The notes beneath the pieces were generated by a model that saw nothing but the letters and a program-made list of their open reading frames with translations, searched no databases and was not told where the DNA came from. The position numbers were made by a program, and so were the translations under genes. Positions 45,212 through 57,537 of a DNA stretch of 64,000 nucleotides are shown here, in pieces. Within the stretch, counting starts at the first letter, position 1. Each line of letters opens with the position of its first letter. Source of the stretch: Xestospongia bergquistia (taxonomy: Eukaryota; Porifera; Demospongiae; Haplosclerida; Petrosiidae); contig OZ014423.1 of assembly GCA_963965975.1 (NCBI GenBank), positions 310,001 to 374,000 on the forward strand. The letters are read 5' to 3'.

Positions 45212-48200
45212 ATGGAAAAAATCTCTTTATTATGTCATGATTTTATTAATGGCCAGTCAGAACAGGAAATCCCAAAAGCATTAGCAGAAAGTGAGTTTAA
45301 AATTTGCAATATGATGTAAGTGTGGTTATCTCATGCTCTTCCTTTTGTAGATATTGTAAATGGTGTTGTACATTTAGTAGATATTGTTGAATCATTAGGG
45401 TTAGTAATAAATCTCCCCTTCATATTATATACTCAATTGAAGGATTTACTTGACCAGTACTGATATTACAAAACGAGCTCGAGGAACAAAATTATTATCT
45501 TCAATTCTCACTCACTTCCATCAGTATCAACTCTCAACGGATGAAGGTATAACTATTAATAATAAACCACACCCACCTATTATAATATCTAGTTCAATAT
45601 CTTGTGGTGTTCTATTGTGATCGATTAAAAGACTCTGCAGTCGTTACACCTCATGTATTAGAGGGGCTCTTAGCTTTGGTACATTTATGCATAAAAATAC
45701 ATGTAAATGACTTATTAACACAGGTACATCATCAACAACTTAACAATGAGGGTGTGGTCAATATTTCTAGAACAATATTTAGAGAAACTCATAATCAAGT
45801 AGGCATGTCTTATACAGGTCTCATTATCACTTAGCCACACCCATTATTAATGATAGTCCCTTCAACAGTCAAGCCGTAAAGCTGTATATACTATTTTCTA
45901 TGTGTTTCTAACAAACTATACTGCAGGTATAACATAATTAAATGTATCTGCATTACTATATATGTATATCACAGCTATAAAACAGATCAGTGCTGAATTT
46001 GTACTGGGTTATATACAGGCAATGGATGGAGAGAAGGATCCTCGTAATCTCCAACTGGTCTTCAACTCTGTTCCTCTTATTGTTAAACATTTAGACTTGG
46101 GTAATTAATTAAGCAATTTAATTAAAGGGGCCTTTTTCATATTGCTTGTTTCACAGAGGTACTAACTGATGACTTGTTTGAAGTCGTCTCCTGTTATTTT
46201 CCAATTAATTTCACTCCCGTAAGTTTATCATAACATTGCTTGACTAGATCTCTCTCTCTCTCTCTAGTCTCATACAGATCCTAATGCTGTTACTAAAGAA
46301 GAACTTGTCCAAGGTCTTCGTAACTGTCTCACTGCAACACCTAAATTTGCTGAGGTAGATTATCAATATTGATGATCTTATAGTTATTTCTAAACTCTCT
46401 CTCTCTCAGTTCTGTTTGCCTCTATTGCTAGAGAAACTCTCATCTGATCTTCAAAGTGCTAAACTAGACTCTTTACATACACTAGTGTGTTAGCACCTCT
46501 TGTTGCATGTACTGACCACACCCCTTTTATCCCTATATCTAGTCTGTTGGTGTCCAAACTTTTGGAGTATCAGTTATACGACCATATATAGAACTAATGT
46601 GGTATGAATTAAAGAGAGAGGTGAGGAACTTCAACTATTAAAAGAGATGACTTTATCAAAGTTTATAAGTTAGATATTTCAGCCAGTAGGAGATCAAGTT
46701 GAAGTAGGTTGTCAGTACTAACTTATTTATTGCATTGTTTAACTTAGGAGGCTGCATTAGGAGTAGTTACAGCTCTCAGTAAGACTTTGACATCTCCTAT
46801 ATATTATAGTGATAATACTAACGAAGGAGAAAATGTCTTAGGTCGTCTTATTTCAATTGTCAAGAAAGGTCAGAGTATTATGTCTAATAGATATTATAAC
46901 ATTCATGGTATAGATTGTCAACATCATCTTTGTGAACCAGAACTAAAGTTATTGAGACCAGCTGCTAATGTTGTTACTTCCATTGCTAAAGGATCATCTA
47001 CTGCTAGTTATCTTATAGCCGATGACATCATACCTTTGTTAATACAACAAATGACACAACAGTCATTGGTAAAGTTGATGAATAACTATGAACAATAGAC
47101 AGTCCTATTGATAAATATAGGCATCAAAAAAGAGGATCATAGTTGAAGTGATTTTACAATTAATTCAAGCCTTTAAGCATTTCTCTCATCCTGAAACAGG
47201 TGATCAAAGAGTATACAATGTCACTATGGTCTCATTTTATCTCCATATAATAGGGTCTCCTCTTTCTCGTCACACTGAAATACTCCTCCCTCTTCTTCTC
47301 TCATTGCTTGGAGAAGGACTTACTCCTCTAACAAATATTACCATAGTAACAATAGTAGCTATGATCAATCTACAATGCCTTTCATCTGATGAGGTTAAGT
47401 AAATATGTACTTTATATTTGATGATAAGTCATGTGACTATCATGTGACAGATTAGACATTGTGTTGATCATTTTATGAAGCTATCATTTGAAGGAGATGA
47501 CATGACAATAAGGTATTACAATATCCTAATATGGAAAGTAATATCATGTATGTATCTTTTAAGACATGAGTCCATACAGTCATTAGGAATAATCAGTCAA
47601 CTATATCCTCATTTAATAATGGAATCAGTTGTACCAAAGTTACTTACTCAATTGAGTTCTGGTATGTGTGTGTTGTATAATAGTGAATGATATATATAAT
47701 GTGTGTTCTGTAGATTTATCATCTGATATAGCTTTAATTCTTATTGCTGCTGTCTCCACCCACTATGATGTCATAATGATATCATTACCATTCCTGGTGC
47801 AGATTTTCGAACAATTAACCAAGGGTCTGTCTTAAAATAACAATTTTTTTTAATTGAGTTAATTTTTAGAAAGTTTCTCAGAATCTAATTTTACATTAGC
47901 TATATTGATTAGTGAAGCTATAAATACTATTGTATCAGGTTAGTTCTCATATCCCCACAATATCCTCATTCCCATGTTGTGTAGCATCTACTACCCAGTC
48001 TGAGACTGTAAACTTTATTTATGAGACAATTATTCCCAATATTATTAGAATATGTATACAATCTTCAAGTCAAAATGGTAAGATGTCATACTTGCACAAA
48101 TAGAATATTACTTAGAGAACTTTAGAAACATTACTCAGAGATAAAGTATTATGTCATTTATCGTCAGTATTACAACACCTTACTGAAGCATTAGATGAAC

Positions 48201-49683
48201 AGTATGTTACTACATGTACTTATATATGACATCATTATGATGTAATAGATATTCTAAGATATTGGTACATCAAATGACAGATATTTATGTGAATGGGAAC
48301 ATAACATCCATTGTTCCAGATCACTGTGCAACCTTTCTTCCATTACAACCATCATCACCATGGCAACAAACCCAATTAATTGACCTGTTAACGTCAGTTT
48401 TAAGTGCTGCATATCCTCAAGTAAAAATCTTCAGTTTATTTTTAAATTTATAAATTTTCTCTTTAGTCTTTTAGTGAAATTGGTTTATCACTGTTGTCTA
48501 ACTTGTCTCAGTTCTCTGTTACCTGCTCTCATCAACCATCTTGTCTCTCAGCAGCTAAAGGTTGCTGTTGTTTGGTCAATAAACTTGAAGATGATGACAA
48601 GTTCTACATACTAGTTGAGAGTATTACTAAAGATATATGGCCAGTTATTAATGATAAAAATAATGATAAAGACAAAAGACTATTATTTCTAATGTTATGG
48701 CTTTGGGTATGTAAATACCAGTAATGTTCTTGAAATAATGTGTTTTTCTAGATTACTAAAGGTTTGGTTGTTCGATCTCATTCTCTTGGGAAAACTTTAG
48801 CTCAGAAGGTAACAATGTTTATAAACATAATCTGTTGGTATGTCCTGTTTAGTTTTTACTTCTCTTTGAGGACAACATTGTATGTAGAAATGCTTCAGAT
48901 AGCTTTTATCTTCTTCTCACTGACGCACCAAATCTCTTAACTTTCAAAGGTCATGCTCAAATTAAAGTAAGAGCAAGAATTTATTAAAAACCGCTTCTAT
49001 CAATTTGACTTTTTTTTCTATAGTTATTTCATAAACAATACTTTTATTCATGGTGTATACCAGACCTTGTATCTTTATTTCATTCATCCACATCATCTCT
49101 TGTTAAAGAGAGTACTCTACGAGCATTATCTCATACAATGCAGTCGGTTCCTAAACAAGTACTACTTCCAGATCTACCAACAGTAAATAACAATGTACTA
49201 TGTTGTTATTTTATGTGCCTCCTAGTTGTTCCCTCTATTACTGGAATCTCTACACAAATCTGTTAATGAAGTGGGTGTGGCTACCTCTTCACTCGAAGCA
49301 ATATACTCACTTATTCATGAGGCACCCAATGTAATAGGGCAACACCTCTCCTCTTTAGTCAATCACCTGCTCACTCTAGCTCAGACATTTCCTTATATGG
49401 TTAGTCTGTCTAAAAGTAAATGGAGTTAACAATATTCATTGATGTAGAAAGTTAGAATGAGCAGTTTACAATGTATTGGTGCACTAACAACTTTACCTAC
49501 TCATTTGATTTACCCGTATCAAACTCAAATAGTCCAAGGGTTAGCACCCTGTCTAGATGATAAGAAAAGATTGGTTCGAAAAGAAGCAGTGTTAAGTCGT
49601 TCTGAATGGTAAGTTGTAGGCGTGTTGTGGGTGTGGTTATAGTTTGTTTTATTTGCAGGTATTTATTAGGTAGTACACAATGA
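45212..49683 (+). CDS. MMS19: MMS19, cytosolic Fe-S cluster targeting factor
   Basis: HEAT-repeat adaptor of the CIA targeting complex that delivers iron-sulfur clusters to DNA repair and replication proteins such as XPD and Pol delta. About 27 exons encode close to 1,000 residues. N-terminal blocks LSSILTHFHQYQLSTDE, VQYLVVFYCDRLKDSAVVTPHVLEGLLAL and VVSCYFPINFTP match the MMS19_N domain (family FYCDRLKD...P..L.G..AL, CYFPIDF.PP). The middle and C-terminal parts are helical repeats. It ends SEWYLLGSTQ, as in human (EWFLLG). Two of its short introns end in CTCTCTCT tracts (46250-46266, 46400-46410). Its stop lies 17 bp from the stop of the convergent ALMS-motif gene. Confidence 0.93.
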
Positions 49684-49700
49684 TATAGAAACAGTTTTTG

Positions 49701-50762
49701 TTAGTAATAAGTTTGTCTATTATTTCTTGTTCTGAGTCTTCTCATTCTAGCTAACACTTCCTGTAAATTAAAAAAATAATTTTTCACTTAAAGACTATTC
49801 TCCCTTACTCTCTGATATATTTTAACTCTTAATCTATTAGTTGCTGCCTCTTTTCGTTTCATCTCTTCTCTCTCTCTTGCTTTCACTTCAGGGAGACTGT
49901 CCCAAATCCTAAGATAATGTTTATTTATTAACCCTTACTTCACTCAAGTCTTACTTCTTGCTGTGTTCATACATTGCCTTATAAGGTATAGGTGGTCTAG
50001 ATGATACTATGTAGAGATAAGATAGTTTTGTTCATATAGTACTCTTCACTTACCACATGGTATAAATGTAGGAGCTACTTTATCAGATTTCTCACTCTTA
50101 TTGTGGGTATTGATGGATGGAGTGACTTGTGAGTTAAGGAGTCGCCATCTTTGTTGTAGTTTTAAATCTTCTTGCCTTTTTTGACTATTTTGTATAAAAG
50201 TTTTTTTAAAAATGGTACAAGCGTCTTGCAGAGAAAGTTTTTCCATTCTCTCTTGAGTGAAAGGAGTGGGTGTGGTTTTAAATTGTGCTGGGACTGTTTT
50301 TTTAGGTGAAGGAGGTGGGGACACCGCAAAATGTAATGTTTTTGTGGGTGTGGTTTTTCCTTTGGTTTTGAAGTGTGGATGATGATCACTAGGAGTACTA
50401 TGTGATTTATAATGACATGTACATTGACATTTTCTGTCTTGAAGAATTTCTGTATTAGAAAGTGGGTGTGGTTTCGATATAAAAGTGGTTGCAAGGAATT
50501 GCTTCCATAGTTGGTCTAATTTAGTGGGTGTGGCTTGAAATTGAGGGATAGTGGATGAAGTAGGAGTGTATTGGGAAGCAGTAGAGTTACTTACAGAGAA
50601 GATGCTCAAATTTGGAGGAGTTTGACCAATATTCGTTCTTTTGTTCACTGTAATCGATGAAGAAACAATTGTACCATGGCTGAGTAATGGTGTGTGGGTG
50701 TGGTTATTATCAACCACTTCAGGAAGAGGGTACCAGTCAATGTCTTCAGCTAATGATGTCAT
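49701..50762 (-). CDS. ALMS-motif protein (centrosomal type)
   Basis: One long exon (from 50762) plus three short ones give about 300 residues. The N-terminal two thirds are disordered, Thr/Pro-rich, with a CQCTCHYKSH patch. The C-terminal part carries an ALMS motif: LSLQDACTIFKKTFIQNSQKRQEDLKLQ, then PIPYKAMYEHSKKIWDSLPE and TNRLRVKIYQREVLARM. This motif, shared by ALMS1, CEP295/KIAA1731 and C10orf90, targets proteins to centrosomes and basal bodies. The protein is far shorter than ALMS1 or CEP295. Five copies of the CCACACCCA word lie inside its first exon and contribute KPHP and TTPT-type residues. The shared promoter carries an RFX X-box-like site, in keeping with a centriole or cilium role. 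Confidence 0.8.
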
Positions 50763-50853
50763 AATCAAATGAAACAACTGACAACACTACTTATAATTAT
50801 ATTTAAGCTACGCCCACACGTTGTCATAGTAACTGATGATTTTGGCAAACAAG
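50763..50853. promoter_or_regulatory. Bidirectional promoter with RFX X-box-like 14-mer
   Basis: 91 bp between the divergent start codons of the ALMS-motif gene and the coiled-coil gene. GTTGTCATAGTAAC (50820-50833) fits the X-box consensus GTHNYYATRRNAAC at every position. RFX factors drive ciliary genes through X-boxes close to the start codon. Related 14-mers occur elsewhere in the window, so background must be considered. Confidence 0.55.
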
Positions 50854-53800
50854 ATGGCTACTGGGATTGCTGTTATTGGTACCCCTGGTCATTCTCCAGG
50901 TAAGAGAAGAGTAATAGTTTTAATTACTTCAAATTATTTTAGCATTGAAGTATGAAATGCAATTAGTAGAAGCATTATCTGATTCTCATCAGGAGGGTAT
51001 GAGTCCAGAAAGGATTGATCTGTGTTTCTCAATCTTTGGTTTGTCGCTGTGATACAATATGTCACTCTCATCCTTTTCTATAGATGATCTCCTTCCTCAG
51101 TTAGGTGTATTTCAAAGAGTTATGAAGCTCATTCGAGGAGAACTCTACAGTAAGTATATAATTATTACATGTGCAAGATACAACTCATTGCACACACATC
51201 CATTGCAGTCAATACTTCCTTTACAGCTGCTGTTTATAGTAACAATTATACTGCTGGTGTTGGGCGGAGTCGTAGATCATCAGTTGAACCTGTTAATATA
51301 CCTCATTTTATAGTCAGTAAGAGGATTATGATGGAAAGGTATTATCATAACAAATCTATTATGTGAGTAGTTTGTTCTATAGAGATAAACAAGTATCGAA
51401 ATTGAAAGGCCAAATTGAATCATTGAAAGAACAACTATATAATTGTGAAGCTGACCTTGAGAAAGCCTCATCTGCAGTGGAATCCTACAGGTGTGTGTGT
51501 TTTGTAATAGGATAATAAATAATAGAATTTTTTAAAAATACATTCAATTTTTATATGTTTCTATAGATACAATATTAAAGAGAGTGAATCTAAAATACAA
51601 ACTTTGAGCTTTGAACTTCAAAATGTTATTGGTGAAAGAGATCGCTTACAGCTATTAGCGTCACAATATCAAGAGGTCCATGAAACAATAAGACAAGAAG
51701 GAGAGAACAGGGTCTCAGCTTTAAAAGTAAATTGAGTTAATTCCTAGCAATTAAGTCAATAAATGAATGCTCTTCCTTTTAGGAAAATATAGTATCTTTG
51801 GAATCATCAATAAATGAATTACAAACTTTCAAATTGACACATCAAAGGCTTCAAAAAGGTACTGTGTTGTTATTATAGACAGTTATATCATCCCTTTATA
51901 GCCTTCTCTAGTTCAAAAGATGTCCTTACTAAAAGAACACAACCATTAGCTACAGACAAGGTACATTTAGTGAATGTACATTACTAGTACATGTACATAT
52001 ACATGTATATGTACATGTATATGTATATGCACATATACATGTATATGTACATGTATATGTACATGTATATGCACATGTACATGTATATGCACATGTACAT
52101 GTATATGTACATGTACATATACATGTATATGCACATGTACATATACATGTGTCATTACTAAATGTACATGTATTTTCCCACTAAATGTACAATTGTACAT
52201 GTACATGTATTTTATGTGTACATGTACATTAGATATTCTGTTTATTATTACTTAAAAGGATGTTATGTTAACATGTATCAGTGGGAGATTATTTTATATG
52301 TCATAATTAGAATATATTACAAAGAGAACAAGACAAAACTAATGTTCTTCAACATCAACTGTTATTACTAAAAAATAAACTGATAGCAGGTACAGGTCCT
52401 TTTATGTCGTTAAACTAACAATAAAAATGATGAGTTTAGAATATGAAGACATTATGTTGATTCTTTTGAGTAACAAAGAAAACCAAGGCAAATTGAAAAT
52501 ACAACAGGAGAAGTTTAAAACTAGTATAAATGAAATAGACAAAGAGGTATAATAGATGACATCATCTATTGTAACTATTGTCTGTATTATAGCTATCTTT
52601 ATTGACCAGTCATCAAACCTCTCTCTCGTCTCGACTTAATCATTTGTCATCACTTGACCCCGCCCAAATTCATCAAACTATTATCTGTTCTTATCATCCA
52701 GAGAATCTATTAGTGACACAAGAACAACAACTCAACAAATATTCTGCTATGGTAAGTGACCACGCCCACCTCTCTTATACTTTTCTTAGCTCTATATATC
52801 CAGTAATGATGGAAAGAGTTATTATCCTGCTAAAGAAGGACAAGATTGTCTAAGTTGTGGAGAAAAGGTGATACATCAATTCAATCCTCTTTCAAATATT
52901 TTCTTAATTGTAGGTGGTCATTTGTCCTCATTGGTCAGATAAGGAGCTGATTATACAACTTCCCCTTCATTCCACCCATATTAAACTAATACATCCACTT
53001 TTACAACTAGTGACCACACCCACAAACTCATCTCGGTATGGAACATCCTTCCAATGTAATATAACAATTATTATAACTCAGAGATCAGTCTGAACCCAAA
53101 CCTTCAAAGCCAACAGCGACTATTATACAACACTCAATGGTAACATTATTGCATTTTTTAAGCTACATATACAATGTATATAGAGTCCAGACTTTGATAA
53201 AATTTGGAGACATTTTAATTCTAAATATAACATCAACTGTCCTTTACCTCGAGATATTCCTAAAGTCAGTATTAATTATGATTATATGACATCATAATTA
53301 TGTAATGTATTTAGGAAACATTGTTACAATTACTGAAGTTGTTTTACGTAAACCAAATCAAACTGGACCAAACTCCATTCACTGACTCCACCCCTTCGTA
53401 TCCTCTCTCCTCTTCATTTTATCAGTTCATTGAGTTTCAGTATCATATATCTAGCGTGGGGTCATTCGTATTACATGATCTACTGAGAACTCTACAGGAA
53501 CACTATCATCATTACACAGTATGATGTCATGACATCATTAGTAATAGTTGAGCATCTGTGTTTTCATTCTTTAGGAGTTGCATCTTTTCAGTTATATACT
53601 AGCTGGTAATATAGAAGGTGTAGTGTTTCGGTATCATCTTTTACTGGCAGACTTTGTAAACATTTTACCGTGGGGTTCTAGTGACTATTTTATGCCTTGG
53701 GCCCATATAATTTATCCCTTCTTGGAGGTGAGCTTTATATACATAGTTAATGTACTTATGATCTTTATAGGAAGAGGGTCTGGAACAGTTGAATATTGAG

Positions 53801-54544
53801 TATATGGCTCATAGTCGTAATCAATTCACAAAGTATACAGTTTTGGATTATATCATGTGGTTATTACTAAAACATCGAGAACCTCTAGTATTACAGGTAA
53901 TGAAGATACTGTGGTTTTGAAACAAGGCATTAAAAGTATGATGTTTTGTAGATGGAATCTCATTTATCAGATCAAAAGACACTTCACACAGGAAGCATGA
54001 ATGAGACAGAATTTGCTGAAATTTGTCTCCTACTTTGTCCTTCAGCTGCTAGTGATTCATTAGTAACAAGATTATATTTACAGTCATTAGCTCAACTCAA
54101 AGAAAAAGGAAGGAAAGAGGACAGCATACCTCTTAGAAATTTGGCCTGTATCCTCTCTAAGTCAATAAAGATAATGTAATATACCCAGAATGTTTACCAA
54201 TAGCTCTATGCTGTTAATATGATTGGAATGTGTCTCAAGTTATTCTCACTAGTTCAAACAACCACATGATAAGTCATTAGATCTGCTTATATTTTAATGT
54301 ATGTATATATAACCATATTTGTAATTTTGTACAGTAACCATTAATGTCACTGTTATAAATACACTTAATTCTTTTACTAGATATTCTTGCCTATATCTAT
54401 CTACTTCATATTACCACAAAAATACAAGAACAATTGGTTTCTTTATCTCAATCTGATCAAATTCCACTTCCTTCTAAAGTTGATGTCTGTACTATCAAGG
54501 AAGTGGAAATTATGAAAATGTCAGACATCAAAGATTTGATATGA
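50854..54544 (+). CDS. Coiled-coil protein with CxxC motif (TSNAXIP1-like N-terminus?)
   Basis: About 20 exons. The first 110 residues are helical (ALKYEMQLVEALSDSHQEG, DDLLPQLGVFQRVMKLIRGELY), compatible with the N-terminal domain of translin-associated factor X-interacting protein 1, a testis/cilia-linked family; the match is weak. A long coiled coil follows (DKQVSKLKGQIESLKEQL onward). Then comes a short cysteine motif, CLSCGEKVVICPHW, which could bind zinc. The C-terminal half is helical (FYQFIEFQYHISSVGSFVLHDLLRTLQEHY, LEYMAHSRNQFTKYTVLDYIMWLL). Reading through ends at 54179. Splicing GCC T|gtatcc...ctag|ATATTCTT instead keeps frame and adds about 54 residues ending SDIKDLI at 54544. The ATG at 50854 has the better Kozak context (A at -3, G at +4); an in-frame ATG lies at 50836. 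Confidence 0.7.
51983..52215. repeat. Self-complementary ACATGTATATGT array, intronic
   Basis: Imperfect tandem TACATGTATATG/GCACATGTACAT units lie in an intron of the coiled-coil gene. Every unit is palindromic, so both strands can fold, and open frames appear on both strands for that reason alone. Confidence 0.85.
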
Positions 54545-55228
54545 GTTAAGGGATTTTTATCCACTCTGTCTACTCACTGATTGACTTTCCTGTGACAATT
54601 GTATGCTTGATGCATATTACATTTTAGAAGTATTGATTGTGCAATGAATAGGAAACTGTCATGTATTACACAATGCTAGTTGTTATAAAGAACTACTTTA
54701 CAAGGAAAGCTTATGTAAACACCCTTTGTGTCTTGTGATGTGAAACTGTTCCTGCTCTTGAGGATGTCTTATATATATAATGCATAGTAATACAGGATAA
54801 TGTATGGTCCAAACCAGATATGAAAATACACAAACACACTCGCTCCTTTCTGTTCTGGTTTTCATTACTTTTCACTACATGTTCAATAAATAACAAACAA
54901 AACAGTTGATGCAATTAACAGAAACATAATCATTGAACAGTTTTTGTATAAATTATAGTCTTGTTGTCCCACAAGGCGTTAACAAAGATATGCCATAATA
55001 TTGATGTAGGCAGTGTCTGTAAAAATGCTTTAAGAAACCATATAGCTAATACTATAGTTAGACATAACACTATTGATCAAACACATTATTAGAATGAAAA
55101 GTATTGCAACTATAAAATTAAGTTTGCTTTATTATAACATGCAATTACAACAAACACAAAAATCAAAACAAACAATTGTAGTAGTGATATGATTTTTATT
55201 GTATTTATTTATTATACATCTAAGAGAA
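54545..55228. other. Intergenic region, no gene seen
   Basis: 684 bp between the convergent coiled-coil and ArfGAP-C2 genes. It is AT-rich, with a plus-strand AATAAA near 54885 and minus-strand poly(A)-type hexamers near 55195-55210, just after the ArfGAP stop. No conserved coding exon, TIRs or tandem array was recognised. Confidence 0.6.
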
Positions 55229-56133
55229 TTATTTGATGGGAGTAAATGCAATTTCTAAATGAAGTTCGCCCTGGTGTTTATCACGATGTTTACGATGAAT
55301 TACAGGCGTCCAAAATTGCATTGGTTTTTCATTGTATTTCTTAAGATATTCAAGATCAATTTCAACAACACCCATATGATCATCTTTAGAAAGATCATCG
55401 TGATCAAAAATTTCAATCTTTAAGTTATCTCTGCCATCCCAAGAAAAAGAGAACTGTTCGTTGTATTGTGGATTAAGATTTCTCTTCTTGATAGTGCTCT
55501 TACGAGTTTGTAGACCTATACTTAAAATACAATAAGGATCGCTAGAAACAAGATCTTTAACTATTAGATCTCTGCCTTCTATCAGTAAAACATCAATGAT
55601 GCCAATGTATTCAACCATGCCTGCATCTCGTAATGTCGGCGATGTTCTCACTGAAGACTGACTACCTTTTCGCTGGAAGCGTTTTGGAGGATGAGGTGAC
55701 TTACCATCAATTTTGTGAAATAACTGATCAACGTATTTCGCTCTAATATACTTTTCTCTGGTGTCTCTATCAGTACCAAGTCCATATGGTACTTCTATTG
55801 TCTTAGGAACACAGTATTCTAGTTCGGAATTAACGATGTCATTCCCTTTAGTCTCCATATAATCTATCTGTTCGTTCCTCCATGTGTCTAAGGTGCAGCT
55901 CAAGACGAAAGATTGCTCTACGCCAAGTGACCTAGAGAAACACGAGCATTCAAATAAAATGTCATTTATATATCTCGCATTTTGCTATCGTACCTGTGTA
56001 CTCCAGCACATTGCAGACAAATAAAGACGCCCCAATTCGTGCTGGCCCACGTTGGAGAAGGTTCCTCGCAATCTGCACAATAACTATTCTCTGGTCGCTG
56101 CAGGAGCTCTGCTAAACGAGATTTAGGATCCAT
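55229..56133 (-). CDS. ArfGAP domain fused to C2 domain
   Basis: Two exons encode about 285 residues. The ArfGAP domain starts at once: MDPKSRLAELLQRPENSYCA, zinc ligands CADC...CLQC, [22 protein letters not shown] with the arginine finger in VHRSLG, then KYIRAKYVDQLF. A Pro/Ser linker (KRFQRKGSQSSVRTSP) leads to a C2 domain (GIIDVLLIEGRDLIVKDLVSSDPYCILSI, LNPQYNEQFSF, IEIFDHDDLSKDDHMGVVEIDL). The Asp residues of the calcium-binding loops (SDP and HDDLSKDD) are present, so calcium-dependent membrane binding is plausible. This two-domain layout is known from plant AGD11-13 (ZAC) proteins; I know of no human ArfGAP with it. The role inferred is turning off Arf GTPases at membranes. Confidence 0.9.
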
Positions 56134-56254
56134 ATCTGAAAATTACCTTCTGCGTAAAAATAATGTTCACTTTTTAGCAAGCTATTATAAACGAGTAGGT
56201 CACATGTAAATAGTAACATGGCCACACCCCTTATTAATTTAAATACCAAGCATC
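56134..56254. promoter_or_regulatory. Bidirectional promoter ArfGAP-C2/SEM1
   Basis: 121 bp between start codons. It contains GGTCACATG and GGCCACACCCC words near SEM1 and no clear TATA box. Called from position. Confidence 0.4.
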
Positions 56255-56574
56255 ATGGCCAAGCCAGTCAGTAAGGTCGACCAAAGTTTATTTGAAGAAG
56301 ACGACGAATTTGAAGAGTTTCCAACTGAAGGTGAGACGTAAAAGTTGTAATATAATAAATTACATTTACTGTAGACTGGGGAGAAGATGAAGAAGACCAA
56401 ACTGACCAACAACTTTGGGAAGATAACTGGGACGATGATAATATTGAAGATAATTTCTCCATACAATTAAGGTATAAAGGCTGTCTCTCGTATCATATAA
56501 AACCACACCCTCCTTTATTTAGAGCTGAATTGGAAAGATTGGGTCACAAAGTTGTACCAATGGACCAAAAATGA
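56255..56574 (+). CDS. SEM1: 26S proteasome subunit SEM1/DSS1
   Basis: Tiny acidic protein of the proteasome lid, BRCA2 and TREX-2 complexes. Three exons encode about 72 residues. The two acidic and aromatic clusters are present: [20 protein letters not shown] and [20 protein letters not shown], followed by [10 protein letters not shown]. The Trp residues that bind ubiquitin and BRCA2 are kept. Length and sequence are essentially those of human SEM1. It converges with FAM204A, 69 bp between stops. Confidence 0.95.
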
Positions 56575-56643
56575 GACCCCCTAATTTAAGTACAATTAAT
56601 TAATTGTTGTTGATTATTTAACGGAATGTAACTGATACAATTA

Positions 56644-57537
56644 TCACATGTTTCCTTTCATTTCCCATCTTTGCTTATGTTCATATCTAAAAACAACAGA
56701 TGATATTACTCCACTCAGCCAATTGTAACATACCTCCATTTTAACTTGGTTTTTCTTTTTGCTTCATCTGCCTTTCTTTTCTGCACATATTTATGGCAAT
56801 CAAATGCAGTTGCTACTTGACATGCTAACTAAAATATCAATTGTATTTCATTTAATTCAGCAAATAATATAAATTCACTTTTCTTTTTACTATCTCGTCA
56901 CTCAGTTCTACAGCATCAGTATATCTTCCTCTCTCAACAGCATCATCAAGTTGTTGTTCTAACTCACTCTAGGGAGAGAGAGAGAGAGATCTCCACAACA
57001 GTTTATTATGAACTATTTACTTTCTCTTCATATTGTTCTTTATTTAGTCCCTTCAGTTGTGGATTAGGGTCCAAGTACTGACGAACTTCTCTCCATGTAG
57101 TTGCCTCACTATCCTCTCTGTTACTTACTGAATGGAACACAGTGACAATGTGTATTGACGCTACCTTAGTTTAGAGGATGATGGTGACTCTATTGTAATC
57201 CCTTCATAGTCCAATACATCTTTAATATCTTGCACAGTGACATGTTGTCGTACTAGGAGGTGTTGTCAATAAGAAGTGGGTGTGGCTTATATGTACCTGC
57301 TTTTAAAGCTGATTGTTTTAATTTTTCAGCACGTCTTTTTGAGGACTTCTTGTGTTGTTTTTGTCGTTTTGTCTTTAATTGTTGGAAGCGCTGTTTATAT
57401 ACACAATATCAATGATGATAGTACAAATATTATGTCAATACCTGCCAGTAACTATCAGAAATATTTACAGGTTTAGTTGATCTATCAGTCTCAGAAGGTG
57501 TTTGAACTTCTAGCTCTTGTGAAGGAACACTAGACAT
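56644..57537 (-). CDS. FAM204A: FAM204A-like protein
   Basis: Five or so exons encode about 200 residues. The N-terminus is polar (MSSVPSQELEVQTPSETDRS) with ISDSYWQRFQQLKTKRQKQ, then a highly basic stretch (KKSSKRRAEKLKQ). A helical segment follows (SELEQQLDDAVERGRYTDAVELSDEI), then ACQVATAFDCHKYVQKRKAD. The C-terminus is KLKWRYEHKQRWEMKGNM. The ending W..EAKKRWETKSNM is diagnostic of FAM204A (human), a conserved animal protein of unknown function. It shares a 94-bp promoter with the oxidase gene. Confidence 0.75.

Noticed and set aside
51967..52255. Cys/Thr/Ile and His/Val repeat proteins over the ACATGTATATGT array
   Set aside because: Open on both strands because of the palindromic repeat. 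It lies in an intron of the coiled-coil gene.
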